A stretch of 10,303 nucleotides of DNA. Source: JAKASV01 sp964595035 (lineage in GTDB: Bacteria; Babelota; Babeliae; Babelales; Vermiphilaceae). The notes under the pieces were generated by a model. It had not been told where the DNA came from, searched no databases, and worked only from the letters and a program-made list of their open reading frames with translations. Within the stretch, counting starts at the first letter, position 1. Each line of letters begins with the position of its first letter. Position numbers and translations under genes: made by a program. The stretch spans positions 1-10,303 of the forward strand of contig CAZQNW010000037.1 of the NCBI GenBank assembly GCA_964595035.1. The letters are read 5' to 3'. Below, in pieces: positions 1 to 7,211 of the stretch.

Positions 1-11
1 TGACCTTCTGT

Positions 12-39
12 TTGAGATGCTCATTATTTATGTTATACT
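12..39 (+). promoter_or_regulatory. Probable secA promoter with extended -10
   Basis: TTGAGA at 12-17 (5 of 6 matches to the -35 consensus) lies 16 bases before TATACT at 34-39 (5 of 6). A TG at 31-32 makes it an extended -10 (TGtTATACT). Transcription would start near 46 and give a leader of about 95 nt before secA. The leader holds a small hairpin, ACTGG-TTT-CCAGT, at 84-96. Assignment is by sequence match only. Confidence 0.55.
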
Positions 40-139
40 TACGTATATACTACTATCTCGTTATATATATTCTTGCTATTTATACTGGTTTCCAGTTACA
101 ACTAATCATGTTTAGAATATTAACCATTGAAGGGCGACA

Positions 140-2671
140 ATGATCACGAATATTTTATCTAAACTCTTCGGAACCAACAATGAGAGGCAATTAAGAAAGA
201 TGCAGCCTGTAGTTGCTCAAATTAATGCATATGAGCCAATTATAAGCGCATTGACCGATGAGCAACTTGCACAAAAAACCAACGAATTTCGCGAACAAAT
301 ATCTCAAGGGAAATCTTTGGAAGATATCCTCCCAGAGGCATTTGCCGTTGTTCGTGAAACTGCAAAACGCAGATTAGGACAGCGACATTTTGATGTACAG
401 CTTCTTGGCGGCATAGTCCTTCATCAAGGCAAAATTGCTGAAATGAAAACCGGTGAAGGTAAAACATTAACAGCAACATTGCCTCTGTATCTTAACGCAC
501 TTGCAGGCAAGGGCGCACACCTTGTTACAGTAAACGATTATTTAGCACGACGTGATGCTGAATGGATGGGCACTATTTATAATGCATTAGGGTTGAGCGT
601 CGCCGCATTGCAAAATCATATGTTCGATGCTGAACGCAAAAAAGTATACAATTCTGATATAGTTTATGGAACCAACAGCGAATTTGGATTTGATTATTTA
701 CGCGACAATATGAAGTTCCGCCTAGAAGACTATGTTCAACGTGATTTACATTACGCAATTGTTGACGAAGTCGACTCTATTTTGATCGATGAAGCAAGAA
801 CACCACTCATTATATCCGGTTCATCACATGAAGGCAGCAAGCTGTATATACTTGTCAATCAAGTAGTTGCGAAATTGCATAAAACAGAAGATTATGAGAT
901 TGACGAAAAAGCGCGATCAGCCTTGCTTACCGAAAAGGGTGTCGACAAGATAGAACATGCCTTTAACATAACTAACCTATATGCAATTGAAAATATGACT
1001 TTGTTACACCATGTTGAACAAGCACTCAAAGCACACGCTCTTTTCAAGCGTGATGTTGATTATGTTGTTAAAGATAATGAAGTACTAATTGTTGACGAAT
1101 TTACAGGTCGTATTCTTCCCGGTCGCAGATACAGTGATGGATTACACCAAGCTCTTGAAGCTAAAGAAAACGTCAAAATCGAACAGGAGAGCCAAACGCT
1201 GGCTTCTATTACCTTACAAAACTACTTTAGACTGTATAAGAAACTTGCAGGCATGACCGGTACAGCTGCTACAGAAGCGGAAGAGTTCTTCAGTATCTAT
1301 AAACTCAATGTCATAACAATTCCAACAAATCAACCGATGATCCGCCAAGACAAACCTGATCTTATTTTCTTAACGAAAAAAGCGAAATACAAAGCAATTA
1401 TCGCAGACATTCGTAAACGTTACGAAAAAAGACAACCTGTTCTTATCGGTACTATCGCTATCGAAACATCTGAACTGCTTAGCGATATTTTAAGAGAACA
1501 TGGAATTCCTCACGATGTATTAAACGCAAAACAACATGAACGCGAAGCAGAGATTGTAGCACACGCCGGTGAACCAGGTCGCATTACCATTGCAACAAAC
1601 ATGGCTGGGCGTGGTACTGATATTAAATTAACTCCCGAATCAGTCCAAGCAGGAGGATTGTACATTCTCGGTACTGAACGACATGAAAGTCGCCGTATTG
1701 ATAACCAGTTACGAGGACGTTCAGGTCGTCAGGGAGATCCTGGAGAATCGCGCTTTTATATTTCTCTTGAAGATGACCTTATCCGCATATTTGCCGGAGA
1801 TACGCTCAAGAAAAATATGGAACGTTTTGGCATGACCGAAGATGAAGCAATAGAATCTCCATTCGTGTCCAAAAATATAGAGCGCGCGCAAGAAAAGGTT
1901 GAAAAAACTCACTTTGACGCGCGTAAAAACCTGCTTGAGTATGATGACGTTTTAAATCAACAACGTATCGTTGTGTATACATATCGTCGTGAAGTTCTTG
2001 AAGGAACCGATAATATTTCCGGTTTAATTCGTGACTTTATAGGTAAAGCACTTCAGGATGCTGCAGCTCGCATTGCCCCAAAACGCAGCATCACCAATGA
2101 ACAAATCAAGTTAATGTTCGAATTCGTATCAACATTAACCGGTATTCCTGTAAGCGAGATAGAACAAGTAGGAGTAAATGTATCCAATACCGATACACTT
2201 ACACATGATCTTAATAACTTCTTGCTTGAAAAATACCAATTATATCGCGGGCAAAAAAATCGCGAACGCATACAAGAAGCAGAAAAGTGGCTCATGCTTG
2301 AAACAATCGATCAATCCTGGAAGCAACATATGCTCAACCTTGATCATCTCAAAGAAGGCATAAGTCTGCGCAGCTGGGGCCAAAAGAATCCTCTTATTGA
2401 ATACAAGCGTGAAGCTTTTGATATGTTTACCGATATGATGCAACAGATACGCGCTGATATCGTATTCCATATTTTCCATCTCAACCTTGATATGTTTAAT
2501 GAACATGCGATTGAAGAACGCCGTGAACGCGAGCTCGAAGAAATCAATATGATCGGTGGCGATGAAACATCCCAAGCAACTCAGGTTGTACGCAACGAGG
2601 AAAAGATAGGGCGTAATGAGCCATGCCCATGCGGATCCGGTAAAAAATATAAAAAATGCTGCGGATCATAA
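140..2671 (+). CDS. secA: SecA, preprotein translocase ATPase
   Basis: SecA is the ATPase motor that drives unfolded preproteins through the SecYEG channel across the inner membrane. Domains in order: NBD1 with Walker A MKTGEGKT at residues 102-109 and the DEAD-type box DEVD at 209-212, followed by DEARTPLIISG; GMTGTA at 371-376; NBD2 with TNMAGRGTDI at 486-495 and the GTERHESRRIDNQLRGRSGRQGDPG block at 511-535; the helical scaffold LEYDDVLNQQR at 599-609; the helical wing and two-helix finger around 718-760. The C-terminal SEC-C zinc tail has Cys829, Cys831, Cys840 and Cys841; the fourth ligand is Cys where E. coli has His. At 843 residues the protein is full length, close to B. subtilis SecA. 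The start is set by GAAGGG at 129-134, five bases before ATG. No SecM gene is recognisable upstream. The two exported proteins encoded just downstream are plausible clients. Confidence 0.99.
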   Translation: MITNILSKLFGTNNERQLRKMQPVVAQINAYEPIISALTDEQLAQKTNEFREQISQGKSLEDILPEAFAVVRETAKRRLGQRHFDVQLLGGIVLHQGKIAEMKTGEGKTLTATLPLYLNALAGKGAHLVTVNDYLARRDAEWMGTIYNALGLSVAALQNHMFDAERKKVYNSDIVYGTNSEFGFDYLRDNMKFRLEDYVQRDLHYAIVDEVDSILIDEARTPLIISGSSHEGSKLYILVNQVVAKLHKTEDYEIDEKARSALLTEKGVDKIEHAFNITNLYAIENMTLLHHVEQALKAHALFKRDVDYVVKDNEVLIVDEFTGRILPGRRYSDGLHQALEAKENVKIEQESQTLASITLQNYFRLYKKLAGMTGTAATEAEEFFSIYKLNVITIPTNQPMIRQDKPDLIFLTKKAKYKAIIADIRKRYEKRQPVLIGTIAIETSELLSDILREHGIPHDVLNAKQHEREAEIVAHAGEPGRITIATNMAGRGTDIKLTPESVQAGGLYILGTERHESRRIDNQLRGRSGRQGDPGESRFYISLEDDLIRIFAGDTLKKNMERFGMTEDEAIESPFVSKNIERAQEKVEKTHFDARKNLLEYDDVLNQQRIVVYTYRREVLEGTDNISGLIRDFIGKALQDAAARIAPKRSITNEQIKLMFEFVSTLTGIPVSEIEQVGVNVSNTDTLTHDLNNFLLEKYQLYRGQKNRERIQEAEKWLMLETIDQSWKQHMLNLDHLKEGISLRSWGQKNPLIEYKREAFDMFTDMMQQIRADIVFHIFHLNLDMFNEHAIEERRERELEEINMIGGDETSQATQVVRNEEKIGRNEPCPCGSGKKYKKCCGS

Positions 2672-2686
2672 TATAAATAAGCATAC

Positions 2687-2726
2687 AAAAATAATGGGAC
2701 TTTTAATCGAAAGTCCCATTATTTTT
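2687..2726. terminator. Bidirectional rho-independent terminator
   Basis: A perfect 17-bp stem (2687-2703 with 2710-2726) closes a 6-nt loop. TTTTTT follows on the plus strand and TTTTT on the minus strand. It sits 15 bases after the secA stop and 17 bases beyond the stop of the convergent gene, so it can end both transcripts. Confidence 0.93.
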
Positions 2727-2743
2727 TACAACATTTGAGACAA

Positions 2744-3652
2744 TTATTCTTCGACAGAATCAAAATATTCTTTTTCAGAGTCACGCACTGATTTAAGCGC
2801 ATCAGCATAATAATGATATGCTTCGAGTGTATTAACAACAAAAGATACCTCTTGCAAGCGGCTCCTTTTCATCCCGTATAAAAAGCGTAATGTTCTGACT
2901 ACTGTGTACACCATATTTTGTGCCATTTCAGATCTGTCATAACCTTCAAAGAATACATCATGACCCAAGGCAGGAAGAATAACACGTACATTTTTAACAT
3001 CATATCTTTGAAAAACATCATACAATTGCTTTGATAATACGTTTATAAGGCCTTCACATATTAACGAAACAACCTGAGGTCTTTGTTTTTGTTTAACCAC
3101 TTGAGGCATATACATCAGAACCATCATATCAAATGCAAGGTTACCAACTGTCGGTATAACACACGAATTGCCGGGGCATTTTTCAAGCGCATTGAACAAC
3201 ATCGGATTAGAGATGTATAGTTTTCGAAGCTCACTCACAAAGGAACTGCCTGCTGTCTGATATAGTTCTAAACAAGCTGCAGGCATCTGCCTACTAGGCG
3301 TATAAGTATTAATTACTGCTGTTCCATAATATTGCGCAATATGACCAAGGTGTATAGATATTCTATAACCATGAAGTTTATGCCGCAACACAATCGGTGC
3401 GCACGAAGAAACCTGAGTAAGAATTTTTTGTGCTTGCTGTGCAGGTTGAAACAAATAGCGTATATCCTGTAACACCTCGTCCTCCTCATACAACAAAGAA
3501 CCTTGTACGCCCAATGGAGAACGCCTTCTAGGGACAATTTCACAACCTTTTTGCGCTACGGGAACAGCAGCAGTTTCCTGTGTAGAATAAAGACCGAACT
3601 CATACAATAAACCTACACAAAGCAATAACCAAGAAAAGTAATAACGAAACAT
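2744..3652 (-). CDS. Exported protein, probable diverged macro domain
   Basis: No function is established for this 302-residue protein. The N-terminus has Arg3 and a hydrophobic stretch at about 7-22, then small residues (TAAVPVA), which fits a Sec signal peptide. There is no lipobox. By eye, residues 95-287 follow the block order of macro domains: a GHI (103-105) where the family has GDI; AVINT (112-116) for AIVNA; AACLELYQTAG (125-135) for the gGVagAIhraaG helix; C159 with PTVGNLAFD (167-175) for the TxGynLp segment; VRVILPALG (222-230) for SIAFPAIGtG; an amphipathic helix with Y238, E242 and A244; and EVSFVVN followed by EAYHYYADAL (268-286). The ADP-ribose-binding Asp, the second Asn of NAAN and the glycine-rich loop are not conserved, so catalysis is doubtful. 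The export signal and the open frame are clear; the fold call is my inference from pattern. The start has a weak AGG five bases upstream, and no better start is visible. Confidence 0.6.
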   Translation of the reverse strand: MFRYYFSWLLLCVGLLYEFGLYSTQETAAVPVAQKGCEIVPRRRSPLGVQGSLLYEEDEVLQDIRYLFQPAQQAQKILTQVSSCAPIVLRHKLHGYRISIHLGHIAQYYGTAVINTYTPSRQMPAACLELYQTAGSSFVSELRKLYISNPMLFNALEKCPGNSCVIPTVGNLAFDMMVLMYMPQVVKQKQRPQVVSLICEGLINVLSKQLYDVFQRYDVKNVRVILPALGHDVFFEGYDRSEMAQNMVYTVVRTLRFLYGMKRSRLQEVSFVVNTLEAYHYYADALKSVRDSEKEYFDSVEE

Positions 3653-3707
3653 GAAAACCTGCTCTTAAAAAAGGACCTCAAAAATATACCGTTTCATATA
3701 CATAAAA

Positions 3708-3730
3708 ACATATATAAGAACTATATATGT
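3708..3730. repeat. AT-rich inverted repeat in a gene leader
   Basis: ACATATATA and TATATATGT form 9-bp perfect arms around AGAAC. The repeat lies between the predicted promoter and the start codon of the minus-strand exported protein gene, about 55 bases before its ATG. It could be an operator or an RNA hairpin, but the base composition is so AT-rich that chance is possible. Confidence 0.45.
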
Positions 3731-3755
3731 CAGATTCAAATAAATATACGTACTA

Positions 3756-3784
3756 TTTCTATATGAGAATTTAAATCTTGTCAA
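3756..3784 (-). promoter_or_regulatory. Probable promoter of the exported macro-like gene
   Basis: On the minus strand a perfect TTGACA -35 lies at 3779-3784. Possible -10 boxes are TATAGA at 3758-3763 (15-bp spacing) and TAGAAA at 3756-3761 (17-bp spacing), each a 4 of 6 match. The leader would be about 95-100 nt. The -35 is strong and the -10 is weak. Confidence 0.45.
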
Positions 3785-3812
3785 CGATAATAATTATTGC
3801 TCGTATAACTTT

Positions 3813-3865
3813 TAAGAAAAATAATAATTGTAGAGGCAGCATAGGCATACTCCCTCTACAATTAT
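3813..3865 (-). terminator. Rho-independent terminator of the coiled-coil gene
   Basis: A perfect 13-bp stem pairs ATAATTGTAGAGG (3824-3836) with CCTCTACAATTAT (3853-3865) around a 16-nt loop. Read on the minus strand it is followed by TATTTTTCTT, a usable U-tract. It lies 25 bases past the stop of the minus-strand coiled-coil gene and upstream of the next gene's promoter, so it insulates the two. Confidence 0.8.
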
Positions 3866-3890
3866 AAGACTATAAGACTTAACTCAAGTA

Positions 3891-6107
3891 TTATTTTTTT
3901 CTTGATCTTTTCTCTCGAGCTAAACGCAAATCAGTTAACCGTTTAATAAACGCTTTTATTGATGCGTCATACCCTTCTTTAGCACGAGCTTCTTGAGCCC
4001 TGGCATCTGTACCAACTTTCTTCTCAGCATCTTCAAATGCTTTCCTTGCTTGTTCAGCTATTTTTTTCTGTTGCTCCGGTAAATTACTTTGCATTATTAA
4101 ATTATTTAGAGCGCGCGTTAACCTCCCATAGGCTTCTATAATTTGAACCTGTGATCCTATTTTTATTTTATTTATTTCGAACTGATATCGGAAATTCAAC
4201 ATATCCATACTTTTTTGTTCTACGAGCGGAATAAGACTTGGCAACCCACTTACAACATCATTAATTCTTGCAATAAGTTCTGCTACATTCATATCCGCAA
4301 TTTTGTCTTCTTGAATTGTCTGACCAGATGCCTTAATTACTTGCCCAACTAATATGTTATATATACCCGCGAGATCCCTTAGCATAGCACTTTTTTCTGT
4401 TTTTAATTGTTCTACTTCTGCTAATTGTGCTTGCAGTGATTCAATCTGCTTTTTCTGCTCTTCTACTTCTTTACTTTTTTGTTCTGCAACTTGGGCTGCC
4501 AATGCAAGCTTCTTATTCTCCTCTTGCAACTTTTGTTCTGCAGCTTGTACTACACCTTTTTCTTTTTCTACTTGTGCCAACTGGTCTAGTATTCTCTTTA
4601 ACTCGGCTTGCGCTTTTACATAAGAACCCTGCTGTTGAACTTGTGTTAATTGTGCTTGCAACTGCGCTTGCGCTGCTCGCAGTTCTTCTGCTTGCTTTTT
4701 TTGAGCATCTTCAGCTTCTTGTTTCTCTCTTTGCAGTTTTGTTAACTTATCTTGTAAACTCTTAAACTCTGCTTGCAACCTTTGTTCTGCAGCTTGTGCT
4801 TTATCTTTTTCTTCTTCAACTTGAGCACACTTGTCTTGTATTCTCTTTAACTCGGCTTGCGCTGCTTGCAGTTGTGTCTGCATTGTAGCAATATCAGCAC
4901 CCTGCTTTTGAGCTTGTGCTAATCGTGCTTGCAATGATTCAATCTGCTTCTTCTGCGCTTCTGCTTCTTCTTTAATTTTTTGTTCTGCAACTTGTTCTGC
5001 AGCTTGCGCTTTGTCTTTTTCTTGTTTTACTTTTGCTAACTCAGCTTGCAATTCTTGCAGTTGTGTCTGCATTGTAGCAATATCAGCACCCTGCTTTTGA
5101 GCTTGTGCTAATCGTGCTTGCAATGATTCAATCTGCTTTTTCTGCTCTTCTACTTCTTTACTTTTTTGTTCTGCAACTTGGGCTGCAGCTTGCGCTTTAT
5201 CTTTTTCTTGTTTTACTTTTGCCAACTCAGCTTGCGCTGCTTGCAGTTGTGCCTGCATTGTAGCAACATCAGCACCCTGCTTTTGAGCTTGTGCTAATCG
5301 TGCTTGCAATGATTCAATCTGCTTTTTCTGCTCTTCTACTTCTTTACTTTTTTGTTCTGCAACTTGGGCTGCAGCTTGCGCTTTATCTTTTTCTTGTTTT
5401 ACTTTTGCCAACTCAGCTTGCGCTTCTTGCAGTTGTGCCTGCATTGTAGCAACATCAGCACCCTGTTTTTTAGCTTGTGCTAATTGTGCTCGCAGTAATT
5501 CAATCTGCTTCTTCTGCTCTTCGGCTGCTTTACTTTTTTTCTCTTCTTCCGCTAAACGCTTTTCTAAATTTTGCAATAGTTGTGCCCTTTGCGCCAACAA
5601 TTCTTCTTGTCTTGCATTTTGGGCAATAGCTTGATCACGCTCAATCGCTCTCGCTTTCAGTTGTCTCTGAGAATCTTCAAGCTGTTTTTGTAAATCTTCG
5701 TATGCTTTTGTAGCACGCGTAACATCCGACTGCTGCCCATATAAACGCTTATTTTCTTGTTCCAATCTAGTCTTTTGGTCGCGCAGCTCCTTGAGCTGAG
5801 CTTCCATTTTTCCCTGATTTTCCAAAAGTTGTTTAACAAGCTTAGATTGATCTTCAACCTCACTAACAGGACATTTTAAAATATTGGCCAACATATTTTG
5901 ATAGCGCTTGGCAGTTGCGGGATTTTGACCTTGCATAACATTAATTATTTCGCGTGCTTGTGCAATTTTCCTTTGAATATCAGGAATCAAAGCACGTTCA
6001 AACTCAGCCCTCTTTTGCCCCTCACTTAACGCCGCTCCAACAACCAGAGTACACGGTTGACACAAAATGAGTGCAGCACATAAACAGATATATTTAGCAC
6101 AATGCAT
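3891..6107 (-). CDS. Exported coiled-coil protein with 62-residue repeats
   Basis: I do not recognise a family for this 738-residue protein. The N-terminus has Lys5, a hydrophobic core at about 7-24 and a likely signal peptidase site near VVGA-A (25-26). The Cys residues in the core do not form a lipobox. Residues 27-80 form a short helical head. Residues about 85-570 are almost unbroken Gln/Glu/Lys/Ala-rich coiled coil. Within it, units starting near residues 195, 257 and 319 recur with a 62-residue period (QKKQIE..LQARLAQA.KQGAD.ATMQ.QLQ). A fourth follows at 63 residues, then degenerate copies at about 466-546 and 547-571. The last 170 residues are a less repetitive helical domain ending in a basic RSRKK tail. 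AAGGAG eight bases before ATG fixes the start. Likely an elongated periplasmic, surface or secreted protein. The role is unknown; an envelope spacer or host-interaction protein would be guesses. Confidence 0.85.
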   Translation of the reverse strand: MHCAKYICLCAALILCQPCTLVVGAALSEGQKRAEFERALIPDIQRKIAQAREIINVMQGQNPATAKRYQNMLANILKCPVSEVEDQSKLVKQLLENQGKMEAQLKELRDQKTRLEQENKRLYGQQSDVTRATKAYEDLQKQLEDSQRQLKARAIERDQAIAQNARQEELLAQRAQLLQNLEKRLAEEEKKSKAAEEQKKQIELLRAQLAQAKKQGADVATMQAQLQEAQAELAKVKQEKDKAQAAAQVAEQKSKEVEEQKKQIESLQARLAQAQKQGADVATMQAQLQAAQAELAKVKQEKDKAQAAAQVAEQKSKEVEEQKKQIESLQARLAQAQKQGADIATMQTQLQELQAELAKVKQEKDKAQAAEQVAEQKIKEEAEAQKKQIESLQARLAQAQKQGADIATMQTQLQAAQAELKRIQDKCAQVEEEKDKAQAAEQRLQAEFKSLQDKLTKLQREKQEAEDAQKKQAEELRAAQAQLQAQLTQVQQQGSYVKAQAELKRILDQLAQVEKEKGVVQAAEQKLQEENKKLALAAQVAEQKSKEVEEQKKQIESLQAQLAEVEQLKTEKSAMLRDLAGIYNILVGQVIKASGQTIQEDKIADMNVAELIARINDVVSGLPSLIPLVEQKSMDMLNFRYQFEINKIKIGSQVQIIEAYGRLTRALNNLIMQSNLPEQQKKIAEQARKAFEDAEKKVGTDARAQEARAKEGYDASIKAFIKRLTDLRLAREKRSRKK
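4896..5456. repeat. Tandem 186-bp coding repeat
   Basis: The word AGCACCCTG recurs at 4896, 5085, 5271 and 5457, giving periods of 189, 186 and 186 bases. The blocks 5085-5270 and 5271-5456 match at 185 of 186 positions by direct comparison; the flanking blocks are more diverged. The repeat length is a multiple of three and encodes the 62-residue coiled-coil unit. A more degenerate copy lies further left, toward 4390-4640. Confidence 0.93.
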
Positions 6108-6115
6108 ACCATTTT

Positions 6116-6121
6116 CTCCTT
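6116..6121 (-). promoter_or_regulatory. Strong ribosome binding site deciding the coiled-coil start
   Basis: AAGGAG on the minus strand is eight bases from the ATG at 6107. Another ATG lies five bases closer to this site, but it is out of frame and only three bases from it, so 6107 is the start. Confidence 0.8.
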
Positions 6122-6155
6122 TTTTTTATAAAACAGACAAACTGACCTTACAGTT

Positions 6156-6185
6156 AATATAATATCTTTTAAAATGCGCATTCAA
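6156..6185 (-). promoter_or_regulatory. Possible promoter of the coiled-coil gene
   Basis: On the minus strand, TTGAAT (6180-6185) and TATATT (6156-6161, 5 of 6) are separated by 18 bases. The leader would be about 40 nt. The insertion sequence begins about 26-32 bases further upstream, so the promoter core survives. Confidence 0.35.
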
Positions 6186-6216
6186 GAATCAATGATTTAT
6201 ATCGATTTTTTAAAAC

Positions 6217-6234
6217 AACGCGAACTCGATCTAA
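6217..6234. repeat. Left terminal inverted repeat of the IS
   Basis: AACGCGAACTCGATCTAA is the exact reverse complement of 7194-7211. The transposase stop codon (TAG on the minus strand, 6231-6233) lies inside this repeat, so the gene runs to the very end of the element. Confidence 0.95.
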
Positions 6235-7118
6235 CAAACCAATTCAACAACATTATTACATGTAGCAATAGAAGGCTTTTTTTCGCGGAAACAATAGGTT
6301 GCGAGAGAGGCTAATACGTGGCATAGAAAGCCAGCTATACTTCGATGTCTTGAGTGTTCTATAGAAATAGATTCTTTCAAAATATTTCCTACCGATTCGA
6401 TAACACCACGTTTTCGCAATAATAGTTTATCTTTTAATTCTACAAGATTGTTACTCATATTTTTCCTAATTTTTGTAACCAAATGTACCCCATGAGAATA
6501 TAGTTTTTTGAAAAGTTCTTCATGTATAAGATAACCTCTGTCGCCAAATAATTTACCGAATAATTTTTTGGTTAACTTGATCAATACGGATTCATTGTTG
6601 TCTGCAATGTTGCCGGGAGTTATGCAAAAGGCTACCACTTCACCTTGATGATTGATTACCAGGTGTAGCTTAAATCCATAAAACCATCCCATACGGGATT
6701 TTCCCTTTTGTGCAATTCCTTCGAAAATCTTATGTAATGACGCTCTTTTTACATGACATACTTCTAATGGGAAACTATCGATGTATGATATTCCTGTACA
6801 TTGTCTCAACCCATTTAATTGTAAAAATATAAGCAATGGTAAGAGTGCTTTCTGTCTCAGCTCAATAAAGCGATTATAGCTGACCAGAGTATGAAAATCT
6901 CCTTTCATATGAATCAAAACATGCTTTTCATAATAATCTTTGAATGTTCTGTAGCCTGATTCGTGATAATACATCATGATCGTCATAATCTCACTCAAAG
7001 TTAGACTGAATGCTCTTTTTCTTTTATCATCGCCGTTCGTTAACAAATTTCTTTCAAATTCTTTTTCAAATTGCTTACAAAACTCATCGACTTCATAGAA
7101 AATCTTTATTAAGCGCAT
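6231..7118 (-). CDS. IS982-family transposase
   Basis: A DDE transposase of 295 residues, the usual size for IS982 enzymes, which cut and rejoin the ends of their own element. The catalytic triad is visible: D114 in YIDSFPLEV, D193 in FGDRGY and E241 in KRGVIESV. Family-typical stretches SRMGWFYGFKLHLV (141-154), TPGNIADN, KLLLRKRG and IEHSRHRS (253-260) are present. There is no frameshift or internal stop, so the enzyme may be active. Start ATG at 7118 follows an AGGA site; an ATG four bases upstream is out of frame. That site lies in an 11-bp stem that should lower translation from read-through transcripts. No terminator separates this gene from the coiled-coil gene on the same strand, so read-through into it is possible. 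Confidence 0.95.
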   Translation of the reverse strand: MRLIKIFYEVDEFCKQFEKEFERNLLTNGDDKRKRAFSLTLSEIMTIMMYYHESGYRTFKDYYEKHVLIHMKGDFHTLVSYNRFIELRQKALLPLLIFLQLNGLRQCTGISYIDSFPLEVCHVKRASLHKIFEGIAQKGKSRMGWFYGFKLHLVINHQGEVVAFCITPGNIADNNESVLIKLTKKLFGKLFGDRGYLIHEELFKKLYSHGVHLVTKIRKNMSNNLVELKDKLLLRKRGVIESVGNILKESISIEHSRHRSIAGFLCHVLASLATYCFREKKPSIATCNNVVELVC

Positions 7119-7124
7119 GCATTA

Positions 7125-7167
7125 ATCCTTTCCTTTTTGTTTAAAATCTGACTCACAAGGAAAGGAT
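7125..7167 (-). promoter_or_regulatory. Hairpin sequestering the transposase ribosome binding site
   Basis: On the minus strand, ATCCTTTCCTT (7157-7167) pairs perfectly with AAGGAAAGGAT (7125-7135) across a 21-nt loop. The second arm contains the only Shine-Dalgarno match (AAGGA/AGGA) for the transposase and ends six bases before its ATG. A transcript entering from outside would carry both arms and fold; one started inside the loop would not. The pairing is seen directly; the regulatory role is inferred. Confidence 0.65.
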
Positions 7168-7193
7168 ATTTTTTGCTCAATTTTGTCTATGCC

Positions 7194-7211
7194 TTAGATC
7201 GAGTTCGCGTT
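7194..7211. repeat. Right terminal inverted repeat of the IS
   Basis: TTAGATCGAGTTCGCGTT is the exact reverse complement of 6217-6234. It lies 76 bases upstream of the transposase start. Confidence 0.95.

Larger units (their letters stand above)
6217..7211 (-). mobile_element. IS982-family insertion sequence, complete
   Basis: The element of about 1 kb is bounded by perfect 18-bp inverted repeats and carries one intact transposase gene, which matches the family's size and layout. One mismatch outside the 18 bp, the ends match for five more bases (TAAAAC at 6211-6216 against the complement of 7212-7217), so the true ends may lie up to 6 bp further out. I see no clear target duplication; the flanks are AT-rich. 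It sits in the divergent intergenic region between the coiled-coil gene and comM and interrupts no recognisable gene. Confidence 0.9.

Noticed and set aside
2..115. A second open hydrophobic frame (ATG at 17, TAG at 113-115) before secA.
   Set aside because: No ribosome binding site, overlaps the likely promoter and another open frame, and its composition is what T-rich non-coding DNA yields; it may be the tail of an upstream gene, but the window cannot show that.
4354..4765. Open frames on the plus strand opposite the coiled-coil repeats, reading as Cys/Ser/Leu-rich proteins.
   Set aside because: They are antisense shadows of a repetitive Gln/Ala/Glu-rich gene, with no ribosome binding site or promoter and low-complexity content.
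4896..5456. Regularly spaced direct repeats that might suggest a CRISPR or satellite array.
   Set aside because: The repeats are long, tandem without unique spacers, in frame, and encode a continuous coiled coil.
6043..6107. Cys-containing signal sequence of the coiled-coil protein as a lipoprotein signal.
   Set aside because: None of the Cys residues has the required small residue at -1 with an aliphatic residue at -3; an ordinary signal peptidase I site fits better.
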